Assembly: GCA_023392205.1 (NCBI GenBank)
Contig: JAEVZN010000046.1
Coordinates: 1-5,226, forward strand
Reading direction: 5' to 3'
Length of the DNA stretch: 5,226 nucleotides
Source: Pseudomonadota bacterium
Lineage (GTDB): Bacteria > Pseudomonadota > Alphaproteobacteria > Rhizobiales > Xanthobacteraceae
Shown: positions 1 to 5,226 of the stretch, one piece after another
How positions within the stretch are numbered: position 1 is the first letter of the stretch
Layout: every line of letters begins with the position of its first letter
Notes under the pieces: generated by a model
Database searches by the model: none
Seen by the model: only the letters and a program-made list of their open reading frames with translations
What the model was told of the DNA's origin: nothing
Position numbers and translations under genes: made by a program

Positions 1-1205
1 AGCACCAGTCCGAACAGGGACAGGTTGTTGATCGTGAAACCGAAGATCCCCATGAAAAAGAACGTACCGATCAGCGATATCGGAATGGCTATGATCGGGA
101 TCACCGCCGCCCGCCAGGTCTGCAGGAAGATGACGATCACGAGGATCACGAGGATCACCGCCTCGAAGATCGTCTCGATCACTGCATCCACCGATTGCCG
201 GATGAATTGGGTCGGATCGTAGATGATCGTGTATTGCATCCCCTCCGGGAAATCCTTCGCCAGTTCGGCGGTGGTGTTGCGGATCAGGCTGCCGGTGCTG
301 AGCGCATTCGAGCCCGGCCGCTGGAACACGGCCAGGGCGACCGACGGGTCGCGCCCCAGATAGGAGGCCGAGGAGAAGTCCTGGGCGGTCAATTCGACCC
401 GCGCGACATCCTTGATGCGCACCACCGCATCGTCCGTCTGCTTGACCACGATATTCCCGAATTCCTCCGGTTCGGACAGTCGTCCCAATGTGCGCACGGC
501 GACCTGGAAGGCCAGCTGGTTGGCGACCGGCGGCTGGTTCAGAACGCCCGATGCGACCTGCACATTTTGAGCCTGCAAGGCAGCAGTCACGTCCTGCGCC
601 GTGAGGTTCAGGGATTGCAGACGGTTCGGATCGAGCCAGACCTGCATCGCGAAGTCGCGCGCACCGAAGACGGTGATCGAGCCGACGCCGTCGAGCCTCG
701 TCAGCACGTCCTTGATCTGCAGATTGGCGTAATTGGTGAGGAAGATCGGATCGCGCGACTTGTCGGGCGAAAACAGGTTCACGACCATCAGGATGTCGGG
801 TGATGCCTTGGCCACCGTGACGCCGATCTGCTGGACCGCCTGCGGCAGGCGCGGTGTCGCGGTCGACACGCGGTTCTGCACCTGTACCTGCGCGATATCG
901 AGATCGACGCCGAGATCGAAAGTCACCGAGATCGAGAAGCGGCCATCGGCGGTCGAATTCGAGGAGATGTAGATCATCCCCTCGACGCCGTTCACCTGCT
1001 GCTCGATCGGCGCAACGACCGTTTCCGCGACCGTTTCGGCGGCCGCGCCCGGATATTGTCCGGTGATGTTGATGACCGGCGGCGCGATCTCCGGATATTG
1101 CGCGATCGGCAGGCGCGAGAAGGTCACGCCACCGACGATGATGAAAACGATGGAGAGGACGGCCGCGAAAATCGGCCGGTCAATGAAGAAATGGGAGATT
1201 TTCAT
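1..1205 (-). CDS. RND multidrug efflux transporter, inner-membrane subunit (HAE1 family), N-terminal 401 residues; runs off the left edge
   Basis: Proton-driven inner-membrane pump of a tripartite efflux system, of the AcrB/MexB/MexF type. The frame reads continuously from an ATG at 1205 to the window edge with no stop. It opens with KISHFFIDRPIFAAV, the cytoplasmic lead and TM1 start typical of HAE1 pumps. TM1 spans about residues 10-30. The periplasmic porter domain begins around residue 36 and includes GQYPGA, NGVEGM and QVQVQNRV. The docking subdomain lies near residues 180-270. TM2 (about 342-361) and TM3 (about 366-386) follow, and the visible part ends in NNLSLFGLV at the start of TM4. 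It therefore stops about eight residues before the paired aspartates that carry protons in this family, so function cannot be confirmed here. Full-length homologues are about 1,030-1,060 residues. The start lies 10 bases after the adaptor stop, which indicates one operon and probable translational coupling. Substrate is unknown. Confidence 0.96.
   Translation of the reverse strand, partial: MKISHFFIDRPIFAAVLSIVFIIVGGVTFSRLPIAQYPEIAPPVINITGQYPGAAAETVAETVVAPIEQQVNGVEGMIYISSNSTADGRFSISVTFDLGVDLDIAQVQVQNRVSTATPRLPQAVQQIGVTVAKASPDILMVVNLFSPDKSRDPIFLTNYANLQIKDVLTRLDGVGSITVFGARDFAMQVWLDPNRLQSLNLTAQDVTAALQAQNVQVASGVLNQPPVANQLAFQVAVRTLGRLSEPEEFGNIVVKQTDDAVVRIKDVARVELTAQDFSSASYLGRDPSVALAVFQRPGSNALSTGSLIRNTTAELAKDFPEGMQYTIIYDPTQFIRQSVDAVIETIFEAVILVILVIVIFLQTWRAAVIPIIAIPISLIGTFFFMGIFGFTINNLSLFGLV
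135..159. repeat. Short tandem repeat within the RND gene (9-base unit, about 2.8 copies)
   Basis: GATCACGAG is repeated at 135-143 and 144-152, and continued by GATCACC at 153-159. In the minus-strand frame it encodes the Val-Ile-Leu repeats of TM2 (residues about 350-357, VILVILVI). The unit is a multiple of three and keeps the frame. Such runs could change copy number by slippage, but hydrophobic helices also produce them by chance codon choice. Confidence 0.6.
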
Positions 1206-1213
1206 AACGGCGG

Positions 1214-1217
1214 CCTT
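1214..1217 (-). promoter_or_regulatory. Ribosome binding site of the RND transporter, overlapping the adaptor stop codon
   Basis: On the minus strand AAGG sits 8 bases before the ATG at 1205, and its AA is the end of the TAA stop of the adaptor gene. A ribosome finishing the adaptor would be on top of this site, which fits coupled synthesis of the two pump subunits. The match to the anti-Shine-Dalgarno sequence is short, so coupling is an inference. Confidence 0.55.
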
Positions 1218-2415
1218 ACTTCTGCGCCGTCTCTGCGCTTTGCGCGGGAGCGCCTTGCGGCGTCACCTTGATGCCGGGCCGCGCCCGCATCAGTCCCTCC
1301 ACAATCACCCGGTCGCTGCGGTCGAGGCCGCTCTTGATGACCCGGTCGCCTTCCGACAATTGACCGAGTTCGACATAGCGCTGGCCGACGGTATCGTCGG
1401 GCCGCACGACATAGACGAATTTACGGGCCTGCTCGCTGCCGATCGCCGCGTCGGGAATGACAAGGCCCTTGTAGGGCGCGGAGGCCGGCACCTGCAGCCT
1501 GCCGAACATACCGGGCGTGAAGATGCCGTCGGAATTGCCGAAGGTGGCGCGCCCGCGGATCGTGCCGGTGCTGCGGTCGATCACATTGTCAAGGAAGTCC
1601 ATGCGGCCGACATGTGCGAAATCGGCTTCATCGATCAGTTTGAGGCGAACGAGGCTCGAGCCGCCACGGGTCGCGATATCGTTCTTCTGTTGCGTCGCCT
1701 TGCCGTTCGCGGCGAGGCGCTCGTAACGCAGGTATGAGGCTTCATCGAAGGTGAATTCGAAGCGGATCGGATCGGTCGACACGATGGTCGCGAGCAGCGT
1801 CGTTGCGCCGCCGCCGGTGCTGCCGACCACAAGATTGCCCGCGGAAACCCGGCGGTCGCCGATGCGCCCGCTCACAGGCGCCCGCAATTCCGTGAATTCG
1901 AGGTCGAGTTCGGCCTGCCGGACACTGGCCTCGTTGGCCGCGACATTGGCTTCGCCGATGCGTTTGGCCTGCAGCCGCTGCTCGAAGGTCTGCTCGGTGA
2001 TGGTCTTGTCCTTCACCAATTGCTGGCCGCGCTGATGATCGGCCTCCGCAAAGGCAAGCGTCGCACGCGCCTGTTGCAGATTGGCCTTGGCCTGCGCCAG
2101 CGCATTCTCGAAGGGCCGCCGGTCGATGGTGAACAGCAGGTCGCCCTGCTTGACCATCTGGCCGTCGGTGAAATGGATGCTGGCAAGATATCCCGAGACG
2201 CGGGCGCGCACCTCGACCGAGTCGACAGCGACAAAGCGGCCGACATATTCGTCCTGGTCGACGATGGTCCGCTCGCTGGGATTGGCCACCGTTACGGCGG
2301 GCGGCGGCGGAGCGGCTTTCTGCTGGGCCTGCGGATTGTCCCCGCAAGCAGCGAGCCAGAGCGGGAAACCGGCAATCAGAGCGGCCCGCACGGCACCCTT
2401 ATACTTTCGTCTCAT
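1216..2415 (-). CDS. RND efflux periplasmic adaptor (membrane fusion protein), lipoprotein, MexE/AcrA-like
   Basis: Periplasmic adaptor joining the RND pump encoded next to it to an outer-membrane channel. With the ATG at 2415 it is 399 residues, close to the usual 370-400. Residues 1-24 form a lipoprotein signal: basic MRRKYK, a hydrophobic stretch, then lipobox LAAC with Cys24. A proline-rich linker (35-39) follows. The first half of the lipoyl-like domain is about 66-100 (VRARVSGYLASI, GDLLFTIDRRPF). The alpha-helical hairpin is about 101-172, with its tip near 130-146. The second lipoyl half includes RAPVSGRIGDRRVSAG (178-193). The beta-barrel and membrane-proximal domains fill the rest (TPGMFGRLQVP, then AAIG). 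The frame stays open to a GTG at 2445, but the ATG is preferred because GAGG lies 8 bases upstream and it gives a normal signal peptide. No local regulator is visible. Confidence 0.95.
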   Translation of the reverse strand: MRRKYKGAVRAALIAGFPLWLAACGDNPQAQQKAAPPPPAVTVANPSERTIVDQDEYVGRFVAVDSVEVRARVSGYLASIHFTDGQMVKQGDLLFTIDRRPFENALAQAKANLQQARATLAFAEADHQRGQQLVKDKTITEQTFEQRLQAKRIGEANVAANEASVRQAELDLEFTELRAPVSGRIGDRRVSAGNLVVGSTGGGATTLLATIVSTDPIRFEFTFDEASYLRYERLAANGKATQQKNDIATRGGSSLVRLKLIDEADFAHVGRMDFLDNVIDRSTGTIRGRATFGNSDGIFTPGMFGRLQVPASAPYKGLVIPDAAIGSEQARKFVYVVRPDDTVGQRYVELGQLSEGDRVIKSGLDRSDRVIVEGLMRARPGIKVTPQGAPAQSAETAQK

Positions 2416-2419
2416 TATT

Positions 2420-2437
2420 GCAGCCTCAAAGCAGCCT
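2420..2437. repeat. Short direct repeat GCAGCCT, two copies, in the adaptor leader
   Basis: GCAGCCT occurs at 2420-2426 and 2431-2437, with a period of 11 bases, just upstream of the adaptor start. Read on the minus strand it is AGGCTGC twice. The start-proximal copy contains part of the ribosome binding site. It may be a chance duplication; no function is evident. Confidence 0.5.
2424..2427 (-). promoter_or_regulatory. Ribosome binding site deciding the adaptor start
   Basis: GAGG on the minus strand, 8 bases before the ATG at 2415. This favours that ATG over the in-frame GTG at 2445, which would add ten residues in front of the lipoprotein signal. It lies inside the second copy of a short direct repeat (AGGCTGC). 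Confidence 0.6.
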
Positions 2438-2477
2438 GCCCTCACGATCCGCGGCCCAGCGGCAGGTAGGCGTGGTT

Positions 2478-2505
2478 GCTTTAGGTTTCAAATATGACCC
2501 CGCAA
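2478..2505 (-). promoter_or_regulatory. Weak candidate promoter of the adaptor-RND operon
   Basis: On the minus strand TTGCGG (2505-2500) and TAAAGC (2483-2478) are separated by 16 bases, a loose match to sigma-70 -35 and -10 boxes about 60 bases before the adaptor ATG. The surrounding stretch 2478-2515 is the most AT-rich part of the 138-base gap. The -10 match is poor, and no activator or repressor site could be assigned with confidence. The rest of the gap (2416-2553) shows no small gene and no clear terminator for murJ, so read-through from murJ is possible. Confidence 0.25.
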
Positions 2506-2553
2506 TGCACTTAACGCTGGGTTGCAGGATTGTCTATGCCGGGCCGGCCAATT

Positions 2554-4110
2554 TCAGCTTTTCGTGAGACCCGGTGGGGGCGGCTCGCGAAGAAAACCCC
2601 GCAGCCAGTTGCGTCCGAGCAACGCCATCACAAGTCCGCCATAGACCAAGCCACCGATGACGGCCAGCGTGAGCAGCGACAGTTCATCGCGGAACATGGC
2701 GAGGTCGCGATACAGAGCGCTCACAATACGGACGGCCATGAACAGCACGATTCCCATTACCGAACCGCAGACAGCCAATATGATCAGCGAGCGCTTCAGC
2801 CGGCCGTCCATGCCCAGAATACCGGCGCGCGACGCGAACCACGTGACGAGGCCGAGATTGACCCAGGCGCCGATGGCGGTGGCAAAGGCCAGCCCGACCT
2901 GCGCCAGTGGCCCCATCAATAATATCTTGAACCCGACATTGACGGCGACGGCGATCAGCGAGGCCTTGACCGGCGTGGCGGTATCGCCGCGTGCGAAGAA
3001 TGGCGCGGTGAGACTGCGGATCAGCACGAATGGCAGCAGGCCGGTCGCATAGGCCGCAAGCGTCGCGGCGGCGGCCGCGGCATCATCGGAGGTAAATTTT
3101 CCCCGCATGAACAGCGCCCGCATGATCAGATCGGGGACGATCAGGAAGGCGACAAGACATGGAATCGTCAGCAGCAACGTCAGTTCGATGGCGCGGTTCT
3201 GCGCATGTGTCGCGCCGATATGATCGCCAGCGGCGATACGGCGCGCCATTTCCGGGAGCAGCACCGTCCCCACGGCGATACCGATAACCCCGATCGGCAA
3301 TTGATTGATGCGATCTGCGTAATAGAGCGCCGAGATCGCACCGGTGACCAGAAAGCTCGCAATGATCGTGTCGGCAAACAGCGCCAGTTGCACGCCCGCC
3401 GATCCAACCGTTGCCGGTCCGAGCGCACGGAAGAACTTGCGTGTGTCTGCGTCGAGCGTCGGTCTGCGAAACCAGGCCAGCACCTGCGCCCGGCCCGCAT
3501 CGCCCATGCCCAGCATCACTTCGAGGATACCGGCAATCAGCACGCCCCAGGCGGCTGCATGGCCGGGCGTCGGGAATACATAGGCGACAGCCAGCGTCGC
3601 CATCATCGACAGGTTGAGCAGGATCGGCGCGGCTGCGGGCGTCGCGAAGCGATGGATGGAATTCAGGATGCCGCCATACAGCGTGACCAGCGACACCAGC
3701 AGCAGATAGGGAAAGGTGATGCGGGTCAGTGCGACGGCCAGCGTGAAGCGCTCCGGGTCGTTCTCGAAGCCGGGCGCAAGCAATTCGATGACGGCCGGGG
3801 TGAAGGCCCAGGCAATCGCCAGCAGCACCACCTGACTTGCCAGAAGCAGCGTAAAGATCCGGTCGGCAAATATCTTGGCCGGATCCGGACCGTCCTGGGT
3901 GCGGATGCGGGCATAGGCGGGCACGAAGGCCGCGTTGAAGGCGCCTTCCGCGAAGATCGCCCGGAAATGGTTGGGGAGCCTGAGCGCGACAAAGAAGGCA
4001 TCGGCAATCGGACCGGCGCCGAGGATCGCTGCGAGCATGATGTCGCGCAGAAAGCCGGTGACGCGCGACAGGAGCGTGAACCCGCCGACCGTGAAAATCC
4101 GTCCGATCAC
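2554..4110 (-). CDS. murJ: MurJ (MviN), lipid II flippase
   Basis: Polytopic inner-membrane protein that moves lipid II to the periplasmic face for peptidoglycan synthesis. It is 518 residues (E. coli MurJ is 511) and hydrophobic throughout, with segments consistent with the 14 helices of the family. The N-terminal hallmark is complete: TVGGFTLLSR, GFLRD, GAGPIADAFFVALRLPNHFR and IFAEGAFNAAFVP. By alignment from memory, Arg16, Arg22, Arg50 and Arg267 match E. coli Arg18, Arg24, Arg52 and Arg270, which are essential there. The seventh-helix motif reads YYADRINQLPIGVIG, so E. coli Glu273 is replaced by Gln270. The GTG start at 4110 is chosen because AGGG lies 7 bases upstream, no ATG occurs upstream in this open frame, and the next internal Met (residue 25) would remove the conserved N-terminus. 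The C-terminal tail (about 500-518) is short, basic and proline-rich. It stands alone between a terminator and the efflux operon. Confidence 0.97.
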   Translation of the reverse strand: MIGRIFTVGGFTLLSRVTGFLRDIMLAAILGAGPIADAFFVALRLPNHFRAIFAEGAFNAAFVPAYARIRTQDGPDPAKIFADRIFTLLLASQVVLLAIAWAFTPAVIELLAPGFENDPERFTLAVALTRITFPYLLLVSLVTLYGGILNSIHRFATPAAAPILLNLSMMATLAVAYVFPTPGHAAAWGVLIAGILEVMLGMGDAGRAQVLAWFRRPTLDADTRKFFRALGPATVGSAGVQLALFADTIIASFLVTGAISALYYADRINQLPIGVIGIAVGTVLLPEMARRIAAGDHIGATHAQNRAIELTLLLTIPCLVAFLIVPDLIMRALFMRGKFTSDDAAAAAATLAAYATGLLPFVLIRSLTAPFFARGDTATPVKASLIAVAVNVGFKILLMGPLAQVGLAFATAIGAWVNLGLVTWFASRAGILGMDGRLKRSLIILAVCGSVMGIVLFMAVRIVSALYRDLAMFRDELSLLTLAVIGGLVYGGLVMALLGRNWLRGFLREPPPPGLTKS

Positions 4111-4117
4111 AATGAGG

Positions 4118-4148
4118 CCCTGGGTCGCAGCATGCGTCGCCGCCAGGG
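4118..4148 (-). promoter_or_regulatory. Inverted repeat that includes the murJ Shine-Dalgarno sequence
   Basis: On the minus strand CCCTGG (4148-4143) is complementary to CCAGGG (4123-4118). Between them CGCA (4136-4133) can pair with TGCG (4129-4126) around a three-base loop. The right arm contains the AGGG that serves as ribosome binding site for the murJ GTG, 7 bases further on. If folded, the stem would cover that site. The upstream arm can also pair with a nearby GGG (GGG-TCAA-CCC), which would free the site. The pairing is seen in the sequence; any regulatory role is inference. Confidence 0.35.
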
Positions 4149-4176
4149 TTGACCCCGGCCTTTCCGGTCAGACTGG

Positions 4177-4210
4177 AAAAGGTCCCCGCATCGGCGGGAT
4201 GCACGGGACC
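4177..4210 (-). terminator. Intrinsic terminator of the aminotransferase gene
   Basis: On the minus strand GGTCCC (4210-4205) pairs with GGGACC (4186-4181). Inside it, GCATC (4202-4198) pairs with GATGC (4192-4188) around a five-base loop, with only a 2-by-1 internal bulge between the stems. The 11-bp GC-rich hairpin is followed at once by TTTT (4180-4177). It lies 34 bases after the aminotransferase stop and 67 bases before the murJ start, so it should separate the two transcription units. Confidence 0.75.
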
Positions 4211-4243
4211 GTCCGCGCGGAGCGAGAATATTGCGGTGGACGC

Positions 4244-5226
4244 CTAACGCAAAGCCTGCCGGACGGCATCGACAATACGGTCCTGCGTCGCCTCGTCGAG
4301 ATAGGCATGCATCGGCAGGCTGATGACCTCGTCCGCAAGCCGCTCGCTGACCGGCAATCCGGCTGCGGGTACCGGAAAACCGAGATAGGCCGTCTGCCGG
4401 TGCAGCGGCCGGGCATAATAGATCGCGGTCGGGATGCCCTGCGCCTGCAACGCCTTGGCCAGTGCATCGCGACGCCCCGGCGCGAGCCGGATCGTATATT
4501 GCGCCCAGACCGATTCATAACCGTCCGGCATCACCGGCACCGTCGCCACGTCGCCGAGGCCCGCCGCATAGCGCGCGGCGACGCGGTTGCGCGCGGCAAT
4601 CTCGTCGCGGAAGATCTTCAGCTTCTCGAGCAGGATCGCCGCCTGGATCGTATCCAGCCGCGCGGTCAGCCCGATCCGGACATTGTCGTATTTGTCCGAT
4701 CCCTGGCCGTGCACGCGCACGCTTTTCAGGACCGCCAGCAATTCATCGTCGTCGGTCAGCACCGCGCCGCCATCGCCGTAGCAGCCAAGCGGCTTGGCCG
4801 GAAAAAAGCTGGTGGCGGTCGCGCCGCCGAACGTACCGATCGGCCGGCCCTTGTAGCTGCCGCCAAAGCCCTGCGCCGCGTCGTCGAGCACGAAAAGATT
4901 CTCGTCGCGCGCGATGTCGGCCACCGCATCGTGATCGGCCGGCAATCCGAACAGGTCCACCGGGATCACGGCCTTGGGACGAAGGCCCTGCGTCTTGGCC
5001 GTCTGGATGGCTTCCTTCAGGCTCGCCACGTCGATGTTGAATGTGTCCGCATGCACATCTACAAAAACGGGTGTGGCCCCCACCAGCGCCACGCATTCCG
5101 CCGTCGCGCAGAATGTGAAAGTCGGACAGAAGACCGCGTCGCCCGGACCGATATCCTTTGCCATCAATGTCAAAACAAGCGCGTCGGTGCCGCTGGAGCA
5201 TGACAAGGCATGTTTCGCCCCGCAAA
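4244..5226 (-). CDS. DegT/DnrJ/EryC1/StrS-family sugar aminotransferase (WbpE/WlbC-like), C-terminal 326 residues; runs off the right edge
   Basis: PLP-dependent enzyme that transfers an amino group to a keto sugar nucleotide, usually for lipopolysaccharide, capsule or glycan synthesis in the cytoplasm. The frame is open to the window edge; the first visible residues CGAKHALSCSSGTDAL are the usual phosphate-binding region, so about 40-50 residues are missing. A TTG at 5206 lies within this conserved block and is not the start. Visible motifs in order: SSGTDAL, PTFTFCATAE, GATPVFVD, IPVDLFGLPAD, DDAAQGFGG (Asp that contacts the PLP ring nitrogen), then TSFFPAKPLGCYGDGGA, whose Lys (codon 4795-4793) is the Schiff-base lysine. 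RIGLTARLDTIQAAIL and the C-terminal ISLPMHAYLD complete the fold. The HGQ...IRIG-type segment and FFPAKPLGCYGDGG resemble WbpE, the UDP-3-keto-GlcNAcA transaminase, but DegT enzymes with other sugars share these motifs, so the substrate is left open. All catalytic residues in the visible part are intact. Confidence 0.93.
   Translation of the reverse strand, partial: CGAKHALSCSSGTDALVLTLMAKDIGPGDAVFCPTFTFCATAECVALVGATPVFVDVHADTFNIDVASLKEAIQTAKTQGLRPKAVIPVDLFGLPADHDAVADIARDENLFVLDDAAQGFGGSYKGRPIGTFGGATATSFFPAKPLGCYGDGGAVLTDDDELLAVLKSVRVHGQGSDKYDNVRIGLTARLDTIQAAILLEKLKIFRDEIAARNRVAARYAAGLGDVATVPVMPDGYESVWAQYTIRLAPGRRDALAKALQAQGIPTAIYYARPLHRQTAYLGFPVPAAGLPVSERLADEVISLPMHAYLDEATQDRIVDAVRQALR

Noticed and set aside
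195..803. Plus-strand open frame of 202 codons antisense to the RND gene
   Set aside because: It lies entirely inside the RND coding sequence, which reads cleanly from 1205 to the window edge with strong family motifs.
1742..2347. Minus-strand open frame of 201 codons inside the adaptor gene
   Set aside because: Out-of-frame shadow of the adaptor; low-complexity Arg/Gly/Ala product.
2541..2550. GGCCGGCC palindrome just after the murJ stop as a possible terminator
   Set aside because: The palindrome has no room for a loop and no T tract follows on the minus strand, so it does not make a credible intrinsic terminator.
3205..4152. Plus-strand open frame of 315 codons antisense to murJ
   Set aside because: Composition is Arg/Gln/Asp-rich with no domain, and it is a shadow of the GC-biased murJ codons.
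3083..4204. Minus-strand open frame of 373 codons overlapping murJ in another frame
   Set aside because: murJ in the competing frame has clear family motifs along its whole length. This frame gives a Cys/Arg/His-rich product without hydrophobic segments and crosses the terminator region.
4212..4221. TCCGCGCGGA perfect palindrome between the aminotransferase stop and its terminator
   Set aside because: Ten bases of G/C-dominated palindrome are common by chance at this base composition, and nothing nearby supports an operator.
3935..5203. Plus-strand open frame of 422 codons antisense to the aminotransferase and the murJ start
   Set aside because: It spans two well-identified minus-strand genes and their terminator. 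Its protein is rich in Arg, His and Asp with no recognisable domain. Long antisense frames are expected in GC-rich coding DNA.

Overview
This window carries four protein-coding genes, all on the minus strand, packed at about 93% coding density in GC-rich DNA. Two are complete and two run off the edges. The codon preference (strong G/C third positions) and the protein wording point to an alphaproteobacterium. The MurJ carries the N-terminal TVGGFTLLSR and central YYADRINQLP signatures, and the HAE1-type RND pump begins KISHFFIDRPIFA. The genus cannot be fixed from this sequence.

In transcription order, from right to left: (1) 5226-4244 is the C-terminal 326 residues of a PLP-dependent sugar aminotransferase of the DegT/DnrJ/EryC1/StrS family, most like the WbpE/WlbC transaminases that make amino-sugar nucleotides for surface polysaccharide. 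It is followed by a convincing intrinsic terminator (4210-4177). (2) 4110-2554 is murJ, the lipid II flippase, started at GTG. Its Shine-Dalgarno sequence lies in the 3' arm of an inverted repeat. (3) After a 138-base gap with a weak candidate promoter, 2415-1216 encodes a lipoprotein periplasmic adaptor (membrane fusion protein). (4) Ten bases later, 1205 to beyond base 1 encodes the N-terminal 401 residues of the RND inner-membrane transporter that partners it.

The adaptor and the transporter form a two-gene efflux operon. The third part, the outer-membrane channel, is not visible and neither is a local regulator. The aminotransferase and murJ both bear on the cell envelope but are separated by a terminator, so they are probably separate units. 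No mobile element, RNA gene, CRISPR array or plausible new system was seen. The region looks ordinary, and the points worth a second look are mainly the 133-base stretch between the aminotransferase and murJ and the gene neighbourhood of murJ.
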